Of a DNA stretch of 64,000 nucleotides, positions 53,539 through 64,000 are shown piece after piece. The stretch covers positions 55,051,910 to 55,115,909 of the forward strand of contig CM068585.1 in the NCBI GenBank assembly GCA_035048485.1, given 5' to 3'. Within the stretch, counting starts at the first letter, position 1. Every line of letters starts with the position of its first letter. The DNA is from Pteria penguin. Taxonomy: Eukaryota; Mollusca; Bivalvia; Pterioida; Pteriidae. A program made the translations under genes and the position numbers. The notes beneath the pieces are model-generated. The model saw nothing but the letters and a program-made list of their open reading frames with translations. It was not told the DNA's origin and made no database searches.

Positions 53539-54435
53539 TTTCTTACTCGTTGTAAAATAAGTAAAGTTCAAAGTTTATTATTTTTTCTTAAACCATGAGT
53601 TAAACAACTTACGGATTAGGTTTTCACGTCTGTAATTTTTTTTTCTTTAAGCATACCACAGAAGTAAAGTACATATATACGTAGACATGATTTAATACTA
53701 TTTATGGCTATGTTGATGAATTTGAATGCTCATTTGTGTTCATGACGGTCAGAGCACTTTATTCCTTATATAATTTTTCCTTGTAAAGCTAAGCTTCTAT
53801 TGGATTTCAGATCTTTGTATATTCCATCTCCATCTTAATCCCTTGTTTCTTATTGTTTTCTTGGTATTCTTGTGCTCCTATATCAACGGCATATATTTCC
53901 TCGTAAAGACTATTATTGTGGATTTCTTCCATTTCAATAGCATGAGCCTGGTTTTCTGTTCTTGCTCCCTCGTAACTGTTCATTTCCCTTTTAAGAAAAC
54001 ATTTAAAAATATTATCTCCAGTATATCATGTAAAGTACGAAGAGCGGACTTCAGAGGTGCCCAGTGTGAGAAAGCGCCACCTAGTTTTGTCTAATCACCC
54101 CGAGGTTAATAATCTTCGAAGAACAACTATGTTTCAGTACATAACCAGTTGAATGGTATACACCACCATTAACGGAGTTGCAGTCGTTGAACTAATAATA
54201 TTACATTGTATACAAATGAGCACTTCAAATATTTCAGTCAAGACAAAATAATTATATTGAATGTATATGATGTTACTGATCATGAGTCCATTTCATATGA
54301 TGCTTAGCAGATGATAGACAGATACCTCAAGTTATCAATGGATAGAAAGAGATAAGCTATTTTGTGTTATAAGAACAACTCTATGGTTACAACAAGGATC
54401 AAAATAATGTAGTGTATTGTAATAGAGATACATAC

Positions 54436-54502
54436 CTTTTTATATGAATAACGTAACCGAATACACACACATTTATCAAGATCACAGCTAACACAGCGGC
54501 TC
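54436..54502 (-). CDS. Membrane protein gene, transmembrane exon
   Basis: The 67-nt exon (phase 1 to phase 2, donor gtatgt) reads AAVLAVILINVCVFGYVIHI and ends in a basic KR stop-transfer. With the previous exon it forms a single membrane span of about 25 residues, so the protein is type I with the cysteine-rich part outside. Cytoplasmic exons were not recognised below 54.43 kb. Confidence 0.75.
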
Positions 54503-54777
54503 CTTCAATGAAATATTAACTTGTTAAGGTAGCAATTATGTGAAGACCATACACTTACTAACACAGTAGTAGCGTTACATGTAATGTCAGTTTTCAATAT
54601 ATGTTCCATTCATGATGTTAATTTTGGGATGTGAAAAAAATATCACCATAACTTCTGTATACTCGAATACATTTCTGACGAACGGAGGTTTAAATTTTCA
54701 TTTTACGCACCGGTGTCTCATAGAAATGGTTTAGAGCTCAGTTGTTTGTGTTATGATAGAAAAGGTTAAAGGCTTAC

Positions 54778-54840
54778 CGCATATAATTAACACATATTTA
54801 GCTTGATTTCCATTGTGTGTAATAACTGATGTTGAATGCG
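54778..54840 (-). CDS. Membrane protein gene, start of transmembrane segment
   Basis: The 63-nt exon (acceptor cattttag, donor gtaagc, phase 1 at both ends) encodes HSTSVITHNGNQAKYVLIIC. The last residues begin a hydrophobic helix that continues in the next exon. The phase agrees with the stalk exon. Confidence 0.72.
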
Positions 54841-55014
54841 CTAAAATGAAAGAAATGATAAAAGTAGAATTCCCCGGTTGTGTCTTACAACATGTACTTT
54901 TGTTCATTATGCTTGTATGTGCTGAACAGATTTCCAAGTTATTGATCGAATAAACATAATATGATGGTCAAGAAGATAGTGGAAGATATAAAATTATTTC
55001 CATGATGAACTTAC

Positions 55015-55160
55015 CATTGGATTTTATCTGCATTGGTATGGTTCTGTCTTCGGAGTTCTTGCTCATTTTACTGTTATGTCCTTGTATGAATATCGATGTA
55101 TGGTTATTCGCACTGACCAAGGTTTTAGTAGAGTATGTTTTCGAAGTGGGATTCAATGTC
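55015..55160 (-). CDS. Membrane protein gene, Ser/Thr-rich stalk exon
   Basis: The 146-nt exon (acceptor aatttctag, donor gtaagt; one base + 48 codons + one base) encodes TLNPTSKTYSTKTLVSANNH, then TSIFIQGHNSKMSKNSEDRT, rich in Ser/Thr/Asn as in an extracellular stalk. It enters in phase 2, so at least one exon between it and 56.13 kb is missing from the model. Confidence 0.68.
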
Positions 55161-55770
55161 CTAGAAATTAAACAATTTCATGATTTTTCAGTACAATTCT
55201 ATTCAAAAACGAAAATTTATTGCAAGATATTGACCGGGAATATAATTTAAATAAATATTTATGATGCGTAAAACTGAAAGGATTCAATAAAAATAGTAAG
55301 GACTGATCATTATTTAGAGGTAAAACAGCAATCATTTAAATCATTTAATTTCATATGTTGGTGCCCTCCAATCAAATTTATCCGTACTGCGTTTATGTGA
55401 GTATTTCCTGCAATCTTTTCTTCTTTTATTATTATTATTTTCTTCTTCTTTTTATCTCGTATTTTAATAGTTGGGGTTTTTTTCTGTTCTACTCACATTT
55501 CATCTTTTGCGAGAGTGTGGTTCAGGCAAGAAAGATCTAAATAAACAGTAAAGCGGTTAATGATTAGATACACACCATCTTATGAAAACGCAACTTTTAC
55601 TTTGTTCCTCTACGGTACTTTCCATGTACGAGATCTTACACTTGTCGATTCGAGATCATCTCAGAATGACTTTTCATTACAGCCAATCAAAATTTCTGTT
55701 AGAGATCTTACGATGTTATTTGGCAAACAAACGACACCAAAATATCTCTAACTCAAATTCTGATTGCCTG

Positions 55771-55820
55771 TTATGAAAGGTCATGCATGACTTCTAATCT
55801 GTAGTTGTAACATGGTGTAC
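55771..55820 (-). CDS. Possible short terminal exon of the membrane protein gene
   Basis: A strong acceptor (atattttccag) leads in phase 1 into CTPCYNYRLEVMHDLS and a stop. Joined to the exon at 56.13 kb it gives KCTPC, a natural continuation of the cysteine pattern. It would yield a soluble short form; there is no donor to connect it to the next exon. Confidence 0.35.
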
Positions 55821-56133
55821 CTGGAAAATATCGTAGAGGAACGAAATGCCAGTCAACTTTTAGTAAGATTGAATACTCCCGAAAATGGGTAAACAATTTA
55901 AGCTATAACGATTGAAAGAAAATTAATGCACTAAAGTATCATAACTTCTTTGTATGCATAATGAACATCAAATGTTCATTTAATCCAAGCATAAGTAAAT
56001 AATAATAATTCAGATAAAAAATACATCTATGTATCGGCAACACCTATATACACTGCATAAGTTGTTACTGTTCCTTGCAAAGAATAAAATGCACATCTTA
56101 TCGAAATAATTTATTTTCAAATATCTAACTTAC

Positions 56134-56238
56134 ATTTGTAGAGTTCATTCGTAAAGTATCCATCCAGCGGACATTCGTCACCACTGCAGATTTGTTCATA
56201 AATATTTAGATCACCAGCGGTATCAAATAAAGGACAAT
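56134..56238 (-). CDS. Membrane protein gene, cysteine-rich ectodomain exon
   Basis: The 105-nt exon lies between a cattcag acceptor and a gtaagt donor, phase 1 at both ends. It reads CPLFDTAGDLNIYEQICSGD, then ECPLDGYFTNELYK. The CPxxGYF...C spacing recalls TNF-receptor-type cysteine repeats, but there is too little to assign. The signal-peptide exon should lie upstream (above 56.24 kb) and was not found. Confidence 0.7.
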
Positions 56239-57689
56239 CTGAATGTAATATAAAACCACAAAACATGTATTACTGAAAGATGAATTTAGGTGTGCGCCAA
56301 CATTCTTCTTTTTACCTCTGTTCTACTTCATCCTATCAGAATAAAAATAAACTTTTATTTTTGTATCTGGTTCGTTATGTTTTTACGCCGCCCACATATG
56401 GCGAATATCTTTTAGTAATCATGCTGTCCATTTGTCTCTCTCGGTCAGTTTCTTCGTCAGCAGTCTTTTCGGCACGAGATGAGTGTGCTTTGAACAATTT
56501 TTGAATGAGTGAAAGGAAGATGAGTTTAGATTCTTAAATTACCCACTTAGTATTTACAAAGGAACTGAGCACAGAATTTTTGTTCATGTTAGTAATAATA
56601 TAATATGGCGAGTGCGTGCCCTGTACCAATCACCATGTCTGTCCAGCTGTCTGCTATCTACCCTCGCCCATCATGAGTGTTTAGAAGAAATAGTCGAACC
56701 AGGTAAATTCTTATTATAAAATGTGTTCAATTTGGTTTCCAAAATGATAAAAGTAATAGGTCTTAACGTAGGATATATAATCCTTCTGTCACATTGTAGT
56801 ATTAGAACCTGGTATCGACAACAAAATTTCATTTCAGTGACTTTTTGATGTCTATCTTATTCACAAACCTTGCTGAGCAGCGTTTACTGAAAATGGTGTC
56901 GTACAAAGAAGTCGTTGTAATTAAAAATTGCAATTACTCTGCGTATTATCTGCTATGTGAATATAAATAAGCAGATAAATGTTGGAATGCTGCTACATCT
57001 TTGATTCTGCTACCGAGATTCAATTACGCAAACGCGGAGAATATTCAGACTACATATAAACAAACCGGCAAATTTGACACAGGTTGGGAAAAATGGATGT
57101 GGAGCCTATAGACCACTGGTCGGGGGTAAGTTGTTATTGCCAAACGTTTGATTAATGTTTATATGTTGGATATTTTCTCAATGTAATGCGAAATGCGTAG
57201 AATCGTGCCGGCCATTCCGTTTATAAAAAAAAAAACTGCTAGTTTACGTAACGTAAAGAATTGTGACCATATAATTCATATAGGGCCACTACTTTCGGCT
57301 GATCTTTGTGTAGAAATCAGCCATAAGACTAATATCGTTTTATATTAACAGAACAAAGACTGCAAAATTGATACGGCTCCGTACGACAGGATGAATATGT
57401 CAAGGAGATGTGGGCGTGGTTGATTTTTATTGTCATGCCGACAATTTGTTTGTTCCTCTTATTTGTGTTGCATTGTGTATCGTGCTTACAATAAATGAGA
57501 GTGATCTGTAATAGAATTTGTGGAATATATGTGGTATTAAATTTCTTTAAGGTCATCAGGATCCACATTTCATTAATGTAAAGATGATGGATAAATCCAA
57601 ACCATAAGTCTAAAAATCATTAAACCAGAGGACATACAAAATCAGTGATTATGAAAAACAAGTTGAAATTAACAAAATATGTCTACTTC
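56239..57689. other. No supported gene; 5' exons of the membrane protein may lie here
   Basis: No signal-peptide exon was recognised on the minus strand. Confidence 0.4.
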
Positions 57690-57800
57690 AAGAGCATATG
57701 TGAACCCCTGTGGTGGAGTGAGATCAGGTGCCGGGGAAGAGTGAGCATCTTCTGCTTGCTAGCAACACCCGTCACATATACCCAGTAGAAAGAGTCAGAT
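57690..57800 (-). mobile_element. Conserved 3' end of the same retroelement
   Basis: Read on the minus strand, this segment (gacgggtgt..., actcttccccggcacctgat) lies just after the RT stop and resembles sequence after the RT fragment at 7.51 kb and an orphan piece at 51.85-51.93 kb. Three independent occurrences at the same relative position point to a shared 3' untranslated region. Confidence 0.55.
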
Positions 57801-57898
57801 CGTGTAAATTCCATATGTATTTATATATGGAGAAATCAAAGTAGGTAACCTTCTAGTACAGAAGGTGTCAAATATGTGTAAAATGATAGGAAACGGTC

Positions 57899-59820
57899 TC
57901 AGTCCAGATTATCATTTAAAAGTCTGGATAACGAGATATCATATGGAGTAATAAGAGTCTCGTAACGACCGTAGAACTCCCTCAGTGACGTCGCTAGTCT
58001 AGCACATATATAACCCTGGTTGAGCAGCTTAACTGAAAGTCGCCTAGCCCTTAAAACAAAGTCATTGTAATTTCTGGAATAACGTATTAACTGAGATATG
58101 AATACGCCGTATGCGGGCGATGATGAAATGTTGCTACTTATGAAAGGAAAGTTTGTGATAGCGAAAATGAAATCGCCATGTTTGTCATAGAGTGAGGTGT
58201 TCATTGGACCATTAATGTCGAAAGACAACATAATATCTAAATACGAAGTAGAATTACTACTTTCTGTGGTTTCCTTGACCTCCAGTTCACTTGGATAGAT
58301 GATGCTAAGGTAATCCGCGAATGAAGGATTATTAATTGAAAGCAGGTCATCTATATATCTGTAAGTGAAATTGAAGCCAAGCGGCAATTGTTTTTTTTTT
58401 TTCCTTGCGAAAGCAAAGACTGAATGAATTCAGCTTCGTATGAGTAAAGGAATATGTCATCCAGAAGCGGAGCACAGTTAGTGCCCATTGGAATGCTGAC
58501 AATTTGTTGAAAAACCTTTCCTCCAAACATCACAAAAATGTTATCGATAAGAAAGTTCAACATCTGAGTGACAGCTGTTTCAGCGTATTTATTTTTGGAA
58601 TCAGAATTTTCCCTAACAAAGTAAGGTTGCCTATAACTATATATTTGAATTTGCGGCTTCCGTTTTTACTAGTAAATGCATTTTGAATAATTTCCGCTAA
58701 TCTGTCTTTTAATTTCTGATGAGGGATCGTTGTGTAAAGAGTCGAAAAGTCAAAAGACTTGATGGAGTGAACGTTAGTAAAACTTTTTGATTTTAGATGT
58801 TCTAACAACTCTTTTGAATTTTTAAGGATCCACATTTGATTAATTCCACTTCTGGAATATACTGTTTCGCGATATATATGAAGGCCAGATTTAATTTCTG
58901 ATAATATTTTTGTGAGTAGCATCGATAAAGATTTTGTGGAAGACTTTGAGGAACCACCGATAAAGTGTTGTTTGTAAGGATTTTTGTGCATTTTTGGAAT
59001 GCAGTACAGATATGGAAGTTCTAAATTTAATTTATTTGTGTCCATACCAAACGTATTGAGGACAGATTTATGATTATCAAGTACTTCCGAAACCGAAAAT
59101 TTCGTGAGAGTATAAGTAGGATTTCCTGGAGCTGAATTTAATCCTAATTCTTTCACTAGGCTGTCAAAGCAATATTTCTTACAAGTAAATGTATAATTAT
59201 TAGACGCTTTATCTGCTGGTGTAATGATATAATGTTCTTGGAGGAAGGTAAGTTCTCTGACAACATCAGGATCTTTAAAAATAGATTCGAATCTGGTGTT
59301 TACAGAGCCTTGTAATTTTTAAAAATTTTTGATATCAGCAGTACTCGTAATAGATTTTATCCATTCCGAAAGAGTGTCGACCTGTACTTCCTCTCGTTTT
59401 GCCCATCGTGTGGCATATTCCTCGCAGCAGTTCATAACATTCTAAAAAATTTTGGCTCCATGTGAATGATCTGGGTTCTCTGTATTTTGAACCTTTAAGT
59501 AAAAGTTCTCTTAATTTGGTGTTTTAACAATATCAAGATCACCAATAATGACATGGCATCAAGGAGTATATACAAAATTAGATGAGGAACATGCATACGG
59601 TTGAGGATGGCATGCAGAGTTGCTAAGATCAAGACACTGTAGAAACCCTTTGTAATTATAAATGTTGGATGCAACTGTGTTGCTATAGGAAATACATGGC
59701 GGATCTATACCTAGGATCCTATACCTAGGAACATTGTTTGACAGAATATTGACTGCCAAGTTTCTGCTTGATACGAATTTTGAAAGCAATACAAACACAT
59801 AATTTTTGGGCACTATCGGG
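57899..59820 (-). pseudogene. Reverse transcriptase of a Penelope-like/non-LTR element, decayed copy 1
   Basis: Fragments in successive frames give a single RT. N-terminal part 59813-59559 (RILGIDPPCISYSNT...NIYNYKGFLQ), then a decayed GDLDIVK...SKYREP block (59540-59440), then the RT core 59230-58557 (LPYLYCIPKMHKNPYKQ, SFDFSTLYTTIPHQKL), 58563-58400 (IPMGTNCAPLLDDIFLYSYE) and 58387-57899 (FNFTYRYIDDLLSINN, TSYLDIML, LREFYGRYETLITPYDISL). The YIDD and YLD motifs are the polymerase active site and its follower. A run of T at 58388-58401 breaks the frame inside the Lys-rich turn before FNFTYRYIDD. The order GxxMGxxxAP, RYIDD, YLD fits Penelope-like RTs better than LINEs, but no GIY-YIG domain is seen and I cannot fix the clade. 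Confidence 0.82.
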
Positions 59821-60645
59821 AACTGATAATACAGCTTTGTCTGTGGGATATTTGTGCATTTCAGAAATATATTATGAATAAGGGAAGTTTAGATTTTATT
59901 TCCTTGTGTCAATACCATATGTTGTGAAAGCACAGATTATCAATTATTTCTGATATAGACAAACTTGCATAATCAGGATTTCCTGCAGACAATTCTATTT
60001 CTGTTTATTGTGTTATGCTGTCAAGGATATATTTCTTACATGTAAGCGTGAAAATATTCAACCACTGCAAAAAAAAAAAAAAAAAAAAAAAAACCAAACA
60101 AAAAAAAAAAAAAAAAAAAAAAAAAAAGAAAAAGAAAAACAAAAACAAAAATCAAAACAAAACAAAAAACCAAAAAAAAAAAGGAAAAATAAACAAACAA
60201 AAACAAAACAAAACAAGCAAACAAACAAAAACCAAAAAAAAAAAAACAAACAAAAAAAAAAAAACCAAAAAACAAAAAAAAAAAAAGAGAAAAAAAAAAA
60301 GACCTGGTTTCCGTTTTTATGATACAGTGCTCTTGGAAATGAAATGTTGTCTTACCATATTGGGGTCCGTTTAAAGAGATTTTAACCTAGGATTTACGTG
60401 AACTTCTAGCTTTAAACATTTTGATTTAAGCAACACTCCAATCGATTTGTTTCAGTTTGAAAGAGTGACGACATGTATATCGATGTCCTTTGAATTCCAT
60501 ATAGAATATTCATCACACGTGTTAATAATTTTTTGACTAAGGGAGATTTTACTAAGACATTTTTCTGGCTCAATATCCATACAGATATCGATATCATGTT
60601 TAAAATAAGTTTTAAGAGCTTAAAACTTGATTTTGCTTTCCACAT
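59821..60645 (-). pseudogene. 5' part of a second, more decayed RT copy
   Basis: Translating the minus strand gives pieces matching copy 1: KIINTCDEYS...DIHVVTL (60545-60460), YTFTCKKYILDSI (60070-60025), AGNPDYASLSISEIIDNL (59995-59940) and LPLFIIYF*NAQ (59890-59850), the counterpart of LPYLYCIPKMHK. Several stops interrupt it. It is split by the A-rich tract at 60067-60300 and runs head to tail into copy 1. Confidence 0.65.
60067..60300. repeat. A-rich low-complexity tract, about 230 bp
   Basis: Runs of A broken by single C and rare G. It splits the second RT copy. The long Lys-rich or Phe-rich frames on either strand are artefacts. Confidence 0.95.
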
Positions 60646-62407
60646 TTGTGATAATAAGGGAAATATTACACAGGTATAAAGAAATTATGAAATCTAAATA
60701 ACTCGTCTTACATTTCTCTCTGTTCTCAATATGAATTATTCTATATGCCTCTTATGATTTATCATTTGCATTCGTAGACATATTTCATATTTAGTACTAC
60801 CACTACTAGTACATAATGATGATGATGATAATATTAATAATGATAATAATACCAAATAAATTATTTAAAAACTGAGTGTTACCACAAGCAATTCTAATAA
60901 GCTTTCATTGAAATTTTCAACACACTTTTTCGTCGGAATATTTACATTTTGAATATTCTACCATTTGTAAGAATAGTAGAATATTATTTCTTTTTCTTTC
61001 ATTCCGGAAATACACCTAACGCGAGTTCACTTTACTTTACGAGAAGTCATTAAGTTCACAAAAACTAAACTGCGTAGAAATATTCTGCACTCACAATTTT
61101 TAATTTTCATAATAAAATAATGAAACCAATAACTGGAAAAAAAAAAATTAAAGTTTTTACACCGCAGTTCATTAATGGCATACTAAGATGGATAAAAATT
61201 TGAACAAACAATTATCGATCAAGTGACCGATGGATCAAAGCTCGGGCAGCTTTTTTACGAATGCCACAGACGCGCGAAATTATGAGACACATTTCAAAGA
61301 TAGTTGAATAAGACCTATAAATGTTATCAAATGTTGTTAGTAAAGAATTTCAACTCAATAATTTGTTTGTTGTTTAAATCTCGCATGCCAGTTATATGCG
61401 GAGAGTTTGCCCGATTTAGGCACAGTTTACGCGTTGCTATGCGATACTAATAAAGCGTAACAGTCTAAATTCAACTTAATTGAATATGCCTATAGATGAA
61501 ACTATTATCTAAACAAACTTCTTTATTCTGCAACACCTCTATATCTTCCTGCATAACATATATTTCGAATATTCATTCTTTCCCATAACTTTTGTGGAAC
61601 TGTAGGATAGAAAAAGTAACGATGCATTACACGGCCACCGCTAAAATCCAGGGTAGTAAATTTGTACATAGGTCAATATGTTCTATAGAACTAGGTTACG
61701 CATATAACAGAAAAAATCTTGGAAACTGATATATATTTTTCTTTTACAATAAAGTCGGATAATGGTGTAGCACTACAGCTGAAATGAAAACATATTCTAT
61801 ATTTCTCTTTGAAGAAAAATTGTTAATTTCTTTCATGGAAATAACTATATCCATATGAAAACCTTCCCAATAAAATATTTCACCTAATTGCAACTCTAAA
61901 GCATGTCAGGCCATATCTGTTTTATAATGCAGATAATCTCAAAATGCACACTCTCTTTCATTTTTCACAGAGCAGTATGACTCTAATCTCAACACAAGAC
62001 ATGCATCTCTTAAAGTCCTCAGCATTGAAAACATGACCCTGGACGGGCATACGGACCGACCGATAAAACAATGCGTCCCGTCTAACGGCCATCGTATAAA
62101 ATCAATTCTATCCACGCTAAACCACGTAAATATGGGGGCTTACAGATGTGTAATGCATATAAAACCTACATGAACCGGCCTTCAGAATATCTTAGATTAA
62201 AAGAGCTTTAAATTATAAATTATCAGAATGGAGAGGACTTGTTTTCAATGTGATATAAAAGGTATAAATTTATTTCTAAACTTCTGTTAACTTTATAGTG
62301 TATAGTAACAAGCATTTGCTTTTCTGTATAATTGTCAATATTTTTGTTTTCAGTTTGATGATTTCTTTCATTTCATTGAACTTTTATTTACAATTACGAG
62401 TAAATTA

Positions 62408-62453
62408 CACACACACAAACACACACACATACCTACACACACACACACACACA
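62408..62453. repeat. (ac)n microsatellite
   Basis: ac repeats with aaacac and atac interruptions. Confidence 0.9.
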
Positions 62454-62689
62454 ACTCGATGTCCGAAGCTTTCATCTACCATCCACTGAAAAGAAATCGT
62501 ATTTTATGATGAAATTAACTAAACATAAAAAAATAAGGTATGACGTCCCAATCAACAATGAAATGGGCAGGAACAGACGCCATGTTTGCGTACAGTGAGT
62601 TGAGTTTAGAAGGTAACATTTAGAGCAATCTAGCATGATATATGACAGTAAGTTATATGTTATAAGTTGATATAACCTAACGTTATACC

Positions 62690-62740
62690 ATACATGCATG
62701 CATACATACAGACAGACAGACAGAGACACATACGTATGCT
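62690..62740. repeat. (catg)/(cata)/(caga) microsatellite
   Basis: catgcatgcatacatacaga followed by cagacagacagagac. Confidence 0.85.
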
Positions 62741-64000
62741 CATACACAGTCATACATACATGCATTCACCTTCATATATACGGCTATTGTTACCAAAGGC
62801 CTTAATGGTGGCACTATGGTTAATATCAATTCTGCTATACATGTATTTATGTGAATGCATCTATGCAGTCTATATGTATTTTGTTTATCGGCATGTTTGT
62901 TTGGTTTGTAAAAAATAACAGGAAATAATTGGCAGATACATCCGTGTTATGTACTTTACAGGTCTGCTTTTCGTGTCATTAACATACATGATTAATAAGC
63001 AATGTCACTCATATTATATACAACATATGAACATTAAATAACTAGATTTTCCCTAGATGTTTTAAATTCCAATTGAATTATTAATATCTGCATGTATATA
63101 TTTTATGTGTATATACATGTACATGTATGTGTGGATGTATACATGCTTTAAAGGAATGTCAGATCTACTTGTACTAACATAATATTAACGCTCTAAACAT
63201 TCTAACATCTAAATTTCTCATTGCTAAATGTTACGTCATATATATTTTATTGTGGTCTCGGCTGAATTAGCAAACAGACATAGATTTTCGTTAGAGATTT
63301 TTGTTACGTCTGTTTGTTTGTTTGTTTCTATTTGATAAAGGCCAACTCGCCCACAATTGGATATTACTTTTTCCTGTACTTGTTATTTTTTTAATACACA
63401 CTTCCTTTCGAAGTCCTTATTATGTTTTCAATTTTATCATTGTTGTTATTTTCATCATTACTTTATAGATTCAAATTAAACTGAGTTTATGTGATGTTAC
63501 AAAATTCAACCCGCTATTCATTTCATTAAATTCTTGCATTTTTTCCCATTAGTCTGATTTCTTAAATCTTCTTCCCTTATTTAAAATTATTCCTATACCC
63601 AGAGGCACATGCGTGTTCGCTTTTTAAGTAACATGATTTTACGCGTCAGTAAAAAGTGTTAGCATTAACTCACATCTGAATTAAAATGACATGTGTACTC
63701 AGTCGTCATGGTGGCAAAAATAGCGCACGCAACATCCATACATTGCTCTTATGACCGCAACCAACTGCAATCCACGCCTTACCCAAAGGATAAACAACAA
63801 TCATGTTTAATGACAGTAATATCAGCAAAACGAAGTTAAAATCTTTTGCATTATCTTAAAACTTTTTCTGAACGCCGTTCAATTTCAGTACATTTACAGC
63901 AGATCTGTTTTTCTGTGGTGAACAGAAGAATATCACATATCATTTTTAGAAATTTAAATAGGTCGGTCTTCAAAGAAGCTTGATAGATGAAAATCGTAGG

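Larger units (their letters stand above)
60650..64000. other. No supported gene
   Basis: AT-rich sequence with microsatellites; no coding exon or transposon end recognised. Confidence 0.55.

Noticed and set aside
57093..57126. Plus-strand ATG with good context followed by gtaagt (MDVEPIDHWSG)
   Set aside because: Looks like a first exon, but no second exon could be found, so it is not called.
60008..60374. Poly-lysine and poly-phenylalanine ORFs
   Set aside because: They are readings of the A-rich tract.

Overview
The window is metazoan nuclear DNA and reads best as a lophotrochozoan, probably a bivalve mollusc. It is AT-rich, has short exons bounded by GT-AG signals, tRNA-derived SINEs with perfect target-site duplications, many short tandem-repeat arrays, and several transposon classes. 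The species cannot be told from the sequence alone.

The main gene is on the minus strand and covers about 25 kb (36.5 down to 11.5 kb). Spliced by eye, it encodes a KMT5A-like SET domain (exons near 36.4, 27.8 and 27.2 kb), an array of 13 near-identical mini-exon units (23.9 to 21.3 kb), a 2-kb exon with two zinc fingers and a complete tyrosine-recombinase-like domain (19.7 to 17.7 kb), an acidic exon, a linker exon and a C-terminal SANT/Myb-like exon (11.7 kb). From the mini-exons to the 3' end every intron is in phase 1, so the reading frame holds throughout. The join between the SET part and the mini-exons is the one weak point. A perfectly in-frame terminal exon near 25.97 kb would end a short SET-only protein; a 4-nt micro-exon at the same acceptor would carry the frame into the long form.

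The rest is mostly mobile DNA. At 3.1-5.8 kb is a broken DDE transposase with a SWIM-type zinc finger. At 40.7-43.6 kb is a MULE transposase with an OTU protease-like ORF in an offset frame. At 57.7-60.6 kb are a Penelope-like reverse transcriptase copy and the 5' part of a second, with a C-terminal fragment of the same family at 7.6 kb inside a 76-bp satellite and a 3'-end remnant at 51.9 kb. MITE-like elements with terminal inverted repeats lie at 14.2-15.1, 30.3-30.7, 32.6-34.9, 38.7-39.3 and 44.7-44.9 kb. A 230-bp inverted repeat lies at 37.8-38.4 kb. SINEs of at least four types are scattered through the window.

Two smaller non-mobile or uncertain loci are visible. A minus-strand single-pass membrane protein gene (54.4-56.2 kb) is seen as four confident exons with a cysteine-rich ectodomain. 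A minus-strand pair of ORFs at 45.7-47.0 kb has PHD-like and SGNH-hydrolase-like folds. Much of 1-3, 8.8-11.4, 28-32, 43.6-45.6, 49.4-53 and 60.7-64 kb holds no gene I can support.
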